From: Alphaproteobacteria bacterium
GTDB lineage: Bacteria; Pseudomonadota; Alphaproteobacteria; UBA11136
DNA: 64,000 bases
NCBI GenBank assembly: GCA_016776635.1
Contig: JADHSZ010000006.1
Location: forward strand, 16,196 to 80,195
Direction of reading: 5' to 3'
A program made the translations under genes and the position numbers. Numbering within the stretch: position 1 is the first letter of the stretch; each line of letters begins with the position of its first letter. Shown in pieces: positions 17,602 through 25,573 of the stretch. The notes under the pieces were generated by a model. It was not told the origin of the DNA, did not search any database, and saw nothing but the letters and a program-made list of their open reading frames with translations.

Positions 17602-17861
17602 TCCGAGGTAATTATGGTATTTCAATTGGTTGGCGTGTTTTCCGGGTCTGATTAGCGAGGCCGGACGAGGGGGGAGCCCGGCAGAATTTTCCCACCTGGG
17701 AAGAAATTGCCGGGTCATTCCTGCCGGGTGGGCAGAATTTTCCCCCCACATGGTCCCTCCATATGGTTCTCCATATGGTCACCTGGGATGACCCCCGGAT
17801 ATGTTCCCGTCCGGGGTCCGCGGGAGGCGCAGGGAGGTCCTAAAAAGCCCACAAACAAAGA
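17602..17861. promoter_or_regulatory. Repeat-rich flagellin upstream region with candidate enhancer sites
   Basis: No gene is visible here. The segment GGCAGAATTTTCCC occurs twice, at 17680-17693 and 17731-17744, the first as CCCGGCAGAATTTTCCC. TGCCGGGT occurs twice between them (17708-17715 and 17722-17729). These fit the CGGCARRRTTTKCC motif found upstream of flgI and flgF, and their distance from the fliC -24 element (about 80-140 bp) suits an activator of sigma-54 polymerase. Two perfect copies of CTCCATATGGT (17757-17767 and 17769-17779) follow, with a partial third copy at 17748-17754; their role is unknown. Confidence 0.55.
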
Positions 17862-17885
17862 CGGCCCGGGGCGATGCCCGGGCCG
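17846..17885 (-). terminator. Rho-independent terminator of fliW
   Basis: CGGCCCGGG (17862-17870) pairs with CCCGGGCCG (17877-17885) around a 6-nt loop, 36 bp past the fliW stop. On the minus strand it is followed by TCTTTGTTTG and then a second T-run. This should separate the fliW transcript from flagellin. Confidence 0.8.
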
Positions 17886-17921
17886 CCTGAGCGGAATTAC
17901 TTGGTCGATGCCGAGAAGGAA

Positions 17922-18383
17922 TTACGAGAGGGCGTGACGGATATCGTATTTGGGATCGGAGAACACGTATTGGCGGCCATTGCGGCTGTCGGCGTCGACG
18001 ATGATGGGGGCCTTGAGGTTGGTGGTGATCTGAACCTGTCCGTTGTCCTGGCGGATGGTGACGATGGACAGAATCAGGGCGTCTTCGGGGGCGATTGCCA
18101 GTTCCGTCAGCGCTTTGTTCATATCCTCGGCGTCGATGGGGCTGTCCTCCATCTGCAGAGGCAGCACGATGAAGGAAAGGTCGGGATCACTTACCGACTG
18201 CAACAGCTTGAACTGTTCCATGCGGGGATCGGGCAGGTTGATCAATCCGAACTCGGTGAAGTCGGGAAACCCGATCAGGCCCTGGGGAAGGGTGACGGGC
18301 GCGGCCTCAAAGGTAACGGAATCTGATTCGGCATTCATCGTCACGTGCCTGTGCATGTTTTCGGAAGCAATTGAAGTCAACAT
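17922..18383 (-). CDS. fliW: Flagellar assembly factor FliW
   Basis: The 153-residue protein has the FliW features LPQGLIGFPDFTEFGLINLP (around 32-51), LSFIVLPLQM, and a C-terminal strand region with NLKAPIIVDADSRNGRQYVF. In other bacteria FliW binds flagellin and also binds CsrA allosterically, relieving CsrA repression of flagellin mRNA when flagellin is exported. csrA lies in this window at 41262, so the partner is present. The start is supported by AAGGA 9 nt upstream. It sits between flgL and the flagellin gene with its own terminator. Confidence 0.93.
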   Translation of the reverse strand: MLTSIASENMHRHVTMNAESDSVTFEAAPVTLPQGLIGFPDFTEFGLINLPDPRMEQFKLLQSVSDPDLSFIVLPLQMEDSPIDAEDMNKALTELAIAPEDALILSIVTIRQDNGQVQITTNLKAPIIVDADSRNGRQYVFSDPKYDIRHALS

Positions 18384-18497
18384 CTCTCTGTTTCCTTGTT
18401 CAGGTTACCAAATTCATCCAATTGGTCTCAATGTTTTCTTAAAGACCCCGGTAAAGAGGTGATCGCGAAAAGCCCTGTAAACTCCCGTGCCGTGCCC

Positions 18498-19421
18498 CTA
18501 GAGGAAGTTAATCAGGGACAGCTGGTTGATCCTGGCCACCGTGGCGAAGGACGCTTCCAGTGCGTTCTGATCTTCCGAAAGCCTGGTCATGGTCTGAACC
18601 ACGTCCACGTTTTCGATGCCCGAGATTTCCTCCTCGAAGATAAGCCTGAAATTCTCGTGCTTGGACTGGACATTGGCCATGGCGGCGCGCGATCCGCCGA
18701 TGGTGCTGACGACACCGTTGATTTCGTCTATGGATTCGTTCACCAGTTTCAATGCTTCGGTCAGCGTGGTGCGGTCGGAGGGCGGGCCCACACTGACATT
18801 CGAGGCCAGATTGATGGAGCGCAGGAGTTTCTCGAATCCCGATTCATCGGCGGTAATGCCATAAGTGACGCTGAAATTGTCGTCGGCGCGCACCGAAAGT
18901 TTGGTGGTATTGCCCTGGTAATAGCTGGTATCGACCGCGCTTGGCGCGCCGCCGGTGCCGGTGGCGACGAAGGTGGCATTGGTAACATCCACGGGGGCGG
19001 TATTGGTGGCGGTGCCGGAAAACAGGAACCGTCCGGCCACCTCTTTGTTGAGGAAGCCCGCCACCTGGGTCAGCATGCCGCCGGTCAGGTTATTGAGATC
19101 CTGGGAACTTGCGGTCTCGGCGTTGAGGCTCTGGACCAGGAGGGTGCGTACCTCGGTGGCTATGTCCGTAAGCTGGCTGACGGTGGATTCCATGACTTCC
19201 AACCGGTCGTCTACCAGCGAGATATTGCGCAGGAACTGGTCTGTTCCGTCCATGGTGTTCTTGAGATTGACCACCCTGGTGGCCTCGGCGGAGATGCCGG
19301 TAAAGCGCTGTGCAACTTTGCCCGAGGAAACCTGAATCTGGCGATCATAAAGGCGGCTGAAGGTTTCTTCGATCTGAAAACGGATCTGGTTGCTAAAAGC
19401 GAGGGTGCCGATACGTGTCAT
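18498..19421 (-). CDS. flgL: Hook-filament junction protein FlgL (HAP3)
   Basis: The 307-residue product has the flagellin-like N-terminal helix (residues 1-60, with EETFSRLYDRQIQVSSGK) and C-terminal helix (about 255-307), and a core containing NKEVAGRFLFSGT, the typical FlgL block. FlgL is the second junction protein between hook and filament. It starts 15 bp after flgK with a strong GGAGGAG ribosome-binding site and ends the flgI-flgJ-flgN-flgK-flgL operon. Confidence 0.93.
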   Translation of the reverse strand: MTRIGTLAFSNQIRFQIEETFSRLYDRQIQVSSGKVAQRFTGISAEATRVVNLKNTMDGTDQFLRNISLVDDRLEVMESTVSQLTDIATEVRTLLVQSLNAETASSQDLNNLTGGMLTQVAGFLNKEVAGRFLFSGTATNTAPVDVTNATFVATGTGGAPSAVDTSYYQGNTTKLSVRADDNFSVTYGITADESGFEKLLRSINLASNVSVGPPSDRTTLTEALKLVNESIDEINGVVSTIGGSRAAMANVQSKHENFRLIFEEEISGIENVDVVQTMTRLSEDQNALEASFATVARINQLSLINFL

Positions 19422-19435
19422 GTTCTCTCTCCTCC

Positions 19436-22048
19436 TCAGACCATGTCGATCAGAACGTCAAGCAGTTCCGATGTTACCTGAATGACCCGGGCCGAGGCGT
19501 TATAGGCATTCTGCAGGATCACCATGTTTGCCAGCTCCTCGTCGATATTGACGCCGCTGATCTGGCCTTCGGTGGCTTTCAGGCTTTCCACCAAGGTATT
19601 CCTGAAGGTGAACTGGCTTTTTGCGGAGTCCGCCTGGATGGCGTTGAGGCCGAGGATGGAAGAGGCATAGCCGCTGAGGGTGTTGTTGGTGGGCGACTGG
19701 CTGCCGGCTCGCTGGAAGGCCAGGTTCGAAGTGAACTTTGCGGCCATGGCGAGCGCGACGGAATTATCGCCGGCCGCCAGCACATTGCTGTTGAGGGCTG
19801 GCGTGGCTGTGGAAAGCTCGCCACGGGCGATCAGACTCGAATCGTTGGCAAGGGAACTGCGCACCGAGATGTTCCCGCCGTCATTCTGGTTGTTAACGAT
19901 GATGCCGATACTCGACAACAGGGTGCTGGAATCGGTGAGTAGAAAATTGTTGCCGTCGCTGTCCGTGATCTGCAGGCGCGAGTTATCGCCTTCCGAGATC
20001 ACGCTGGCGCTGATGTTTTGTCCCGACAGGGTGCTGTTGGCGGTGATGGCGGTGGCGATTTCGGTAATCGTCTGGGCCGCCGTATAGGCCACGGTGGTAC
20101 TGCCGAAAGAGCCCCGGAAAGTCAGGGTTCCGGCGGCGGAGGGCACGAAGGTGGACGTGGTCTGCGCTTCGGACATGAAGTCCGAGTAATTCTCGTCGGT
20201 AACGAAGAAATCATTGAGCCCGAAGAAATCAGAGACTCCCAGACTTTCACTGGCTATGGCCATGGTGGCGTCGCGGGTATGGCTGATGCCGCTGATGGCG
20301 ATGTTGCCCTGGGCCCCGGCGCTAGTGGGGTTGTTGAGGGTGATGGCGGGGAAGGTGATGGTGCCCACCACGGTATCGGCGTTGCCGTCACCGGTGGAAT
20401 CCACGGCCACTTCCACCGTGCCGCCGGCGGCGAGATCGGCCGAAGCGGTGCTGACGGGGTCACCTATGGCATTACCGGCCGCGCCGCCCACCGTGCCGAA
20501 GGCGAAGTTGGAATCGGCCGTCAGGACCACGGTGCCGGGGCTGCCCGCGGTGGTGGAGATATTGAGATTGAGTACGCCGTTGGTAAGCAGGCTCGTCACC
20601 TTGTCGCCCGCGGCCTGGGAAATGGATTCCGTGGCGAGGCTGATGGTGGTGGCGGGGAAAGCGGTGATGGCGCCGGCGGTGATAGTGACGTTGGCGACGC
20701 TTACCGTGCCGCCGGTGCCGAAGGATCCGTCCACGCCGGTGCCGTCAATGACGATGCCGTCGGTGGCGGTAGTGGCCTTGATTTCCAGTTTTCCGGTGGA
20801 ATTGAGACTGGCTGTGGCGTCCGTCAATCCGGAAAAGCCCGTGACGTTGGTGCCGCTGTTTATGGCGTCGAGGAAGTTCTGCACGGTCAAGGTGCCGCCG
20901 CTGGCGGACGTCAGGGCGGCCAGGTCGATGTCGATATAATCGGGGGCGGTGCTGCCGTTATCCGAATAGGCGCCGGTCTCATCTACCACGGCGATGCGTA
21001 CCGTGCCGTTGATCGAGCCGGTGGCGCCGATGATGTCGCTGGCGGAGAATGTGTGCGTGCCGGTAAGGGTATTGGGTGGTGGAAAGGCGCTGCCCTGGTT
21101 ATGCACGGCGTTGATCTCGGTTCTCATGACACCGGCAAGCTGGTCCAGCTCCGAGCTTAGCTCCGTGATGCGGGTATCGCGCATGAAAATCAGGGCGGCC
21201 AGGCTTCCGCCGGCGATCTCGGTGGTGATGTCGGTGCCGTCGGCAAAGGTGATCCCCGCGATACCGCCGATGGCGAAAGTGACGCCGGCATCCATGGAAG
21301 ATGCGGCGAGATGGGTCAGTGTCTGGACCTCGCGGTCAATCAAAGCTCGTCCCGTGGGCGTGAGAACGACGACCTCGCCGGAGGCACGGGTAAAGGTGGT
21401 GACGTCCATGAGTTCGGCGATTTTGTCGATGGCCGCGTCTCTCTGGTCTTCCAGTTCACCGGCGGGGAGATCGATGGCAATGTTGCGGGCGATCTGGGCA
21501 TTGAGATTGTTGACGATGGTGGCTTGTTCATTGATGACGATAACCGCATCCGCGATTTCGCGGTCGGCCCGCAAACGCAGATCCTGAAGGTCCGAAGACA
21601 TCTGATTGATCTGGCGCGTGAACTCGGTGGCGGCACTGACCACATTGAGCTGTTGCGAGAGTCCCTCCGGCGCCAGGGAATAATCTTCCATGGTGCTGGA
21701 GATCTCGGCGATGGCGCGCGAGATGGAGGCGTCATCGAGCACTGACCCGAACATATTCTGCATGCGGGTGTAGAAATTGTTGAGTTCCTCGAAATTCCCG
21801 AGGATGGAGAGATTGTTGCGTAGTTCGGTGATAAGGAATGTGTCCACCTCGCGGCGGATGGAGCTCACCTGTACGCCGGCGCCGCGTCCCGCGAGAACGC
21901 GGCTTGTCTGAATAACGGTCTTGCGGTTGTAGTCAGGGTTGTTGACGTTGGCGATATTGTTCGAGACAGTCTCAAGAGAGGACTGCGTCACCTGCAAGCC
22001 GCTGACGGCGTTCTTCAGTGCGATGCTGATTGAACCGACGCTTCCCAT
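19436..22048 (-). CDS. flgK: Hook-filament junction protein FlgK (HAP1), enlarged
   Basis: The N-terminus has the rod/hook-family signature SQSSLETVSNNIANVNNPDY near residue 20 and a FlgK block around NNLSILGNFEELNNFYTRMQ. The last 40 residues end in NMVILQNAYNASARVIQVTS and a final helix. FlgK is the first junction protein on the hook. At 870 residues it is much longer than the common ~550; the insertion (about 320-700) is a Thr/Gly/Ala/Val-rich, lysine-poor domain. It follows flgN, its presumed chaperone, by 30 bp. Confidence 0.94.
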   Translation of the reverse strand: MGSVGSISIALKNAVSGLQVTQSSLETVSNNIANVNNPDYNRKTVIQTSRVLAGRGAGVQVSSIRREVDTFLITELRNNLSILGNFEELNNFYTRMQNMFGSVLDDASISRAIAEISSTMEDYSLAPEGLSQQLNVVSAATEFTRQINQMSSDLQDLRLRADREIADAVIVINEQATIVNNLNAQIARNIAIDLPAGELEDQRDAAIDKIAELMDVTTFTRASGEVVVLTPTGRALIDREVQTLTHLAASSMDAGVTFAIGGIAGITFADGTDITTEIAGGSLAALIFMRDTRITELSSELDQLAGVMRTEINAVHNQGSAFPPPNTLTGTHTFSASDIIGATGSINGTVRIAVVDETGAYSDNGSTAPDYIDIDLAALTSASGGTLTVQNFLDAINSGTNVTGFSGLTDATASLNSTGKLEIKATTATDGIVIDGTGVDGSFGTGGTVSVANVTITAGAITAFPATTISLATESISQAAGDKVTSLLTNGVLNLNISTTAGSPGTVVLTADSNFAFGTVGGAAGNAIGDPVSTASADLAAGGTVEVAVDSTGDGNADTVVGTITFPAITLNNPTSAGAQGNIAISGISHTRDATMAIASESLGVSDFFGLNDFFVTDENYSDFMSEAQTTSTFVPSAAGTLTFRGSFGSTTVAYTAAQTITEIATAITANSTLSGQNISASVISEGDNSRLQITDSDGNNFLLTDSSTLLSSIGIIVNNQNDGGNISVRSSLANDSSLIARGELSTATPALNSNVLAAGDNSVALAMAAKFTSNLAFQRAGSQSPTNNTLSGYASSILGLNAIQADSAKSQFTFRNTLVESLKATEGQISGVNIDEELANMVILQNAYNASARVIQVTSELLDVLIDMV

Positions 22049-22078
22049 TTTCTTCCTATCCCTACTTTTCTCTGTCGC

Positions 22079-22516
22079 TTACAGCGTTTCGTTGACGGAC
22101 ATGGAAACCACTTTTCCGTCTTCGGGCTGTGTCACCTTGCCTTTTCTGGAATAGAGATTGGTGTCCCTCTGTTCCTTGGTGGCGGCATTGGCGATAATCT
22201 GGATGATGTTGTCGTTAATTTCCTGTGCGGCGCGGATCCGACGCCCGTTTTCCTGGGCCAGTTCGTTGAAGGCGTGGGTCTTTTCCGTCAATTCCGCCCG
22301 CAGCGCGGGGGCTATCTTGGCCAGCCTGTCACGGTCGCTGATGAGATCCCGCATGAGGTTTTCATAAGCGCTTCCCAGCGCCGACTTTTCCTTCTGAAGT
22401 CCCTGAATTTCACCGAGGCGGCGGGCCTTGAGGATATCGTTCTCCTGGGCCAGCAAAGCGTTCAGCTGGCCGGTAACGTGGATAAGATCATTGATGATGT
22501 TTTTGGGGTCAGTCAT
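22079..22516 (-). CDS. flgN: FlgN-family export chaperone
   Basis: The 145-residue protein is almost wholly helical and charged, with the FlgN-like start IINDLIHVTGQLNALLAQEN and a middle block KTHAFNELAQENGRRIRAAQ. FlgN keeps FlgK and FlgL export-competent in the cytoplasm. Its ATG overlaps the flgJ stop by 4 bp (22513-22516) and AGGAGG lies upstream. The family call rests on size, helical character and position just before flgK. Confidence 0.82.
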   Translation of the reverse strand: MTDPKNIINDLIHVTGQLNALLAQENDILKARRLGEIQGLQKEKSALGSAYENLMRDLISDRDRLAKIAPALRAELTEKTHAFNELAQENGRRIRAAQEINDNIIQIIANAATKEQRDTNLYSRKGKVTQPEDGKVVSMSVNETL

Positions 22517-22860
22517 TTTCCGGCCTCCTGGATTCTGATCATTTCGTTGAGCACGGAATCGGCGAGCCCGATACCTCCGGCCTTGGCCATGACCTTGCCG
22601 TATTCGTCGATAAGAAGCGTGCGGAAGACCTTTTCGCCCTGGCCGCCGCCGAAGAATCCGTCGGTGGACAGGTTCTCGAACATGGGCGCCATCATCTGGG
22701 AGATAAAGACGGCCTCGAATTCCTCGGCCTTTTCCCGTGCGCGTTCGAGGTTAAGCCCATGGACCGGACGGCCGGCATTTTTGGTGCTGACCGAGGCCGC
22801 GGCCTTGGCCGGGTCCTTCGCGCTGAGAAGAGCGCTTGATGTGACCAGATCGTCGTTCAT
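22513..22860 (-). CDS. flgJ: FlgJ-type rod-binding protein without muramidase domain
   Basis: The 115-residue protein corresponds to the N-terminal rod-binding domain of FlgJ: AEEFEAVFISQMMAPMFENL and FRTLLIDEYGKVMAKAGGIG are both visible. It lacks the C-terminal peptidoglycan hydrolase found in gammaproteobacteria, the usual state in alphaproteobacteria, so a separate hydrolase must open the wall. Its ATG overlaps the flgI stop by one base (TGATG). Confidence 0.9.
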   Translation of the reverse strand: MNDDLVTSSALLSAKDPAKAAASVSTKNAGRPVHGLNLERAREKAEEFEAVFISQMMAPMFENLSTDGFFGGGQGEKVFRTLLIDEYGKVMAKAGGIGLADSVLNEMIRIQEAGK

Positions 22861-24014
22861 CAGATAATCTCGATGTCTGCGTGGAGGGCGCCCGAGACCT
22901 TGATCGCCTGAAGGATGGAGATCATGTCGCGCGGCCCGATGCCAAGCGAGTTGAGGCTGTTGACCAGTGTCTGCAGGGTGACGCCGGGATTGATCACGGT
23001 CATCTTCTTGTCCGAGTTGTCCTCCACGTCGACGAGGGTGCGCTCCACCGTGGTCGTAGTGCCGGTGGTGGAGAAGGCGGTGGGCTGCGACACCTGGTCG
23101 GCCTCGGTGACGGTGATGGTCAGCGCCCCTTGGGCGATGGCGACGGGATCGATGCGCACGTTCTGGCCGACGACAATGGTTCCCGTGGCTTCTTCGATGA
23201 CCACGGTGGCGATGCTGTCGGGGTCCACGCGCAGTTGTTCGATATCGGTGATCAGGCCGATAAGGTCGCCGGCATGGGTGGCGGGCACCACAAGATTAAC
23301 CGTTGAGGGGTCGGTGGACCTGGCGGCCGGAGTCCCGAGATATTCGTTGATGGCCTGGGCGGTACGCCGCGCCGTGGTGAGATCGGGATTGCGCAGGGCG
23401 ATATTGATGTTGTCCAAAGAGTTGAGGTCGAAACCGATTTCCCGCTCGACGATGGCGCCGTTGGGGATGCGTGCCGCCGTGGGCACGCCCTTGGTGATGG
23501 TCTCCACATCGCCCGAAGCAACGAAACCACCCACAACCAGAGCTCCCTGGGCCACCACATAGACCTCGCCATCGGCGGCGAGGAGTGGCGTCACCAGAAG
23601 GGAACCGCCAAGCAAGCTGGAGGCGCTACCCATGGTGCTGACGGAGACATCAATTCTGGTGCCCTGGCGCGCAAAAGCCGGCAGTTCGGCGCTGACCATG
23701 ACGGCGGCGATATTGGCCGCTTCCAGGGAGGAGATATCGTCACGGGTGCGCACGCCCAGACGCTCCAGCATGCCCACCAGGCTTTCCTTGGTGAAGATAT
23801 TCTTGGTCAAATCGTCGCCGGTTCCGTTGAGGCCCACCACGAGGCCATAGCCCACCAGCTGGTTGGAACGGATACCTTCAAATGTGGCGATGTCCTTGAC
23901 CCGCGAGGCGGCTTCGGCGGCGCCGGAAAGAAAAAGAACTGCCGCCATGGCGATGGCGACGAACGAACCGTTGCCGCGGGTTTTCAAAATATCCCTGAGG
24001 ATGCGCTGCGTCAT
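22860..24014 (-). CDS. flgI: Flagellar P-ring protein FlgI
   Basis: The 384-residue protein has an N-terminal signal peptide (residues 15-36, ending SGAAEAA) and the FlgI core: RVKDIATFEGIRSNQLVGYG, GLNGTGDD, and near the end NSLGIGPRDMISILQAIK. FlgI forms the periplasmic P ring around the rod. The frame is open to an ATG at 24185, but I chose 24014 because it puts the signal peptide at the N-terminus and lies downstream of the sigma-54 promoter at 24070-24084. It heads flgI-flgJ-flgN-flgK-flgL. Confidence 0.94.
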   Translation of the reverse strand: MTQRILRDILKTRGNGSFVAIAMAAVLFLSGAAEAASRVKDIATFEGIRSNQLVGYGLVVGLNGTGDDLTKNIFTKESLVGMLERLGVRTRDDISSLEAANIAAVMVSAELPAFARQGTRIDVSVSTMGSASSLLGGSLLVTPLLAADGEVYVVAQGALVVGGFVASGDVETITKGVPTAARIPNGAIVEREIGFDLNSLDNINIALRNPDLTTARRTAQAINEYLGTPAARSTDPSTVNLVVPATHAGDLIGLITDIEQLRVDPDSIATVVIEEATGTIVVGQNVRIDPVAIAQGALTITVTEADQVSQPTAFSTTGTTTTVERTLVDVEDNSDKKMTVINPGVTLQTLVNSLNSLGIGPRDMISILQAIKVSGALHADIEII

Positions 24015-24069
24015 GACACTATTTCCGTACGGAGTGAGTTCACTAAAACTTTTGGCCTGCAATGGGTTA

Positions 24070-24084
24070 GCGAAAGCCGTGCCA
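24070..24084 (-). promoter_or_regulatory. Sigma-54 promoter of the flgI operon
   Basis: On the minus strand the site reads TGGCACGGCTTTCGC: a perfect TGGCACG, correct GG-N10-GC spacing, and TCGC in place of TTGC. The predicted leader to the flgI ATG is about 45 nt. Confidence 0.8.
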
Positions 24085-24178
24085 ACCATCACATTCACGG
24101 CAAGGCATTGAAAATAAATAAGATTCTCCATGAATGAAGGGGGGTGGTGGGGAAATTCAGGCATGGTGCGTAGCGCAC

Positions 24179-24195
24179 CCGGCAAAGTTTGCCGG
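24179..24195. promoter_or_regulatory. Perfect 17-bp palindrome in the flgI-fliX intergenic region
   Basis: CCGGCAAAGTTTGCCGG is a perfect dyad centred about 103 bp upstream of the flgI -24 element and 180 bp upstream of fliX. It shares the 16-mer pattern CGGCARRGTTTGCCGG with the site upstream of flgF. The spacing suggests an activator site for the sigma-54 promoter, possibly for an FlbD-type regulator; FliX, encoded beside it, is the known partner of FlbD in Caulobacter. The 351-bp gap (24015-24365) has no other recognised feature. Confidence 0.6.
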
Positions 24196-24365
24196 TCTTT
24201 ACTTGCCGCGTGGGACGGGGCATTACGGGGAGGTGGCCCGAGAAATCTTAACGGTGCGGAGGCCGCCGGAACCTGCTAGGATGATCATATGAAACGACTC
24301 TTGTGCCTTGGTTCGGAGGGATCGCTGTTTTCTCCGTTTCCGGACCCAGCCTGTGGACCGAAAAG

Positions 24366-24785
24366 ATGAAAATTGACCCAACCGGGCCCGCGGGTCCCAA
24401 GGCCATAAGCAAGAGCAAGAAGGCGGGTAAAACCCGATCCGGTGACTTTTCCAAGGCCTTGTCAGAGGGCACTTCCGAGGCTTCGCCCGTCAGTGGCACC
24501 ACGCCCATAAACCCTGCTGATTCCGTTCTTGCCCTGCAACAGGTGGAAAGCGTCGATCCCGAGGAACGTAAAGCCAGGGAGCGCGCCGAAACCACTCTCG
24601 ACCAACTGGACCAGGTCCGCCTTGCGCTGTTGACCGGCTCCATGAGCCGGCAATCCCTGCAACAATTATCGCATCTTGTCCGGGTCCAGAGGGAACAGTT
24701 CGACAACCCCCGGCTGGCCGAAGTTCTCGACGAGATCGAATTACGGGCCGAGGTTGAACTGGCGAAATACGCCGCCGCCCGGTGA
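24366..24785 (+). CDS. fliX: Flagellar assembly regulator FliX
   Basis: The 139-residue protein has a disordered Lys/Ser/Pro-rich first half and a conserved C-terminal half: LDQLDQVRLALLTGSMSRQS, LVRVQREQFDNPRLAEVLDE and the closing ELAKYAAAR. This matches FliX, which in Caulobacter couples early flagellar assembly to the activity of the sigma-54 activator FlbD. I chose the ATG at 24366 over an in-frame one at 24303 because the MKI start fits FliX proteins. It is divergent from flgI and shares its regulatory region. Confidence 0.85.
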   Translation: MKIDPTGPAGPKAISKSKKAGKTRSGDFSKALSEGTSEASPVSGTTPINPADSVLALQQVESVDPEERKARERAETTLDQLDQVRLALLTGSMSRQSLQQLSHLVRVQREQFDNPRLAEVLDEIELRAEVELAKYAAAR

Positions 24786-24879
24786 TTCTTCCAGATGTCT
24801 GTCCGTAGGTATGTCCGCGGGTATATCCGGGGGTGAGGGCGTAAAACCCAAAGAAATAGTCATTACCGGCATCTTCAGG

Positions 24880-24905
24880 GGCCCCCTTTCCGGGGCCTTT
24901 GATTT
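24880..24905 (+). terminator. Possible terminator after fliX
   Basis: GGCCCC and GGGGCC form a 6-bp GC stem around a 6-nt loop, followed by TTTGATTTT. It lies 95 bp past the fliX stop and before the dksA promoter. Confidence 0.45.
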
Positions 24906-24968
24906 TCCCCTGAATTTTTCTCTCAATTTTTTCGTGAAAAATTCTTTTCCCTGTGATGAACGTCACTG

Positions 24969-24997
24969 TTGAGGCCGGGCCAAGAGATACATATACT
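24969..24997 (+). promoter_or_regulatory. Sigma-70-type promoter of dksA
   Basis: TTGAGG (24969-24974) and TATACT (24992-24997) are separated by 17 bp, good -35 and -10 matches. The predicted leader is about 35 nt to the dksA ATG at 25038. Confidence 0.6.
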
Positions 24998-25037
24998 CCG
25001 CCACCAAAATTAACCTTGGTAAAGCAAGAGGCCATTA

Positions 25038-25454
25038 ATGCGACCACTGCTTCCGCCCGATTATCGGCCCATGGAAAAAGAAGCTTTTATGAGTTCCATG
25101 CAGCTTGAGTATTTTCGCCAGAAACTGGAGCGCTGGCGGGAGGAATTGCTCGTGGAATCGAACGAAACCCTTCAGCATCTCCAGGAAGATAGCCCCCAGG
25201 AGCCGGATATCGCCGACCGTGCATCGCTTGAAACCGACCGTGCCCTCGAGCTTCGCACCCGCGACCGGGAGCGCAAACTGATCACCAAGATCAATGAGGC
25301 ACTGGAGCGCATCGAGAACAAGTCCTACGGCTTCTGCGAGGAAACCAGCGAACCCATCAGCCTGCGCAGGCTCGAGGCGCGGCCCATCGCCACCCTCAGT
25401 ATCGAAGCCCAGGAACGCCACGAACGGATGGAAAAAACCCATCGCGACGACTGA
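25038..25454 (+). CDS. dksA: RNA polymerase-binding transcription factor DksA
   Basis: The 138-residue protein has the DksA N-terminal coiled coil (YFRQKLERWREELL, then the DRASLETDRALELRTRDRE region) and the C-terminal globular part YGFCEETSEPISLRRLEARP. DksA binds the secondary channel of RNA polymerase and acts with ppGpp. Of the four zinc-finger cysteines only one remains, as is common in alphaproteobacterial DksA. AAGAGG lies 6 nt before the ATG. It has its own promoter and a strong terminator, so it is probably an independent unit between flagellar operons. Confidence 0.93.
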   Translation: MRPLLPPDYRPMEKEAFMSSMQLEYFRQKLERWREELLVESNETLQHLQEDSPQEPDIADRASLETDRALELRTRDRERKLITKINEALERIENKSYGFCEETSEPISLRRLEARPIATLSIEAQERHERMEKTHRDD

Positions 25455-25480
25455 TCTGTTTTTCGTGAACATCTAAGTGA

Positions 25481-25514
25481 AAAAGGCCGATGCACTTTCG
25501 TGCATCGGCCTTTT
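25481..25514. terminator. Bidirectional terminator between dksA and flgH
   Basis: A perfect 14-bp stem, AAAAGGCCGATGCA with TGCATCGGCCTTTT, encloses a CTTTCG loop. The A/T ends give a T-run on both strands, so it can end both dksA and the convergent flgF-flgG-flgA-flgH transcript. Confidence 0.93.
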
Positions 25515-25573
25515 AGTCTGCCTGCCTGGGAAGGATAGCAGGAGGGCAGACGGTCCTGGAGGCCTGATCCGCT

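Noticed and set aside
24014..24185. N-terminal extension of flgI from an ATG at 24185
   Set aside because: It would place 57 residues before the signal peptide and its codons overlap the predicted sigma-54 promoter.
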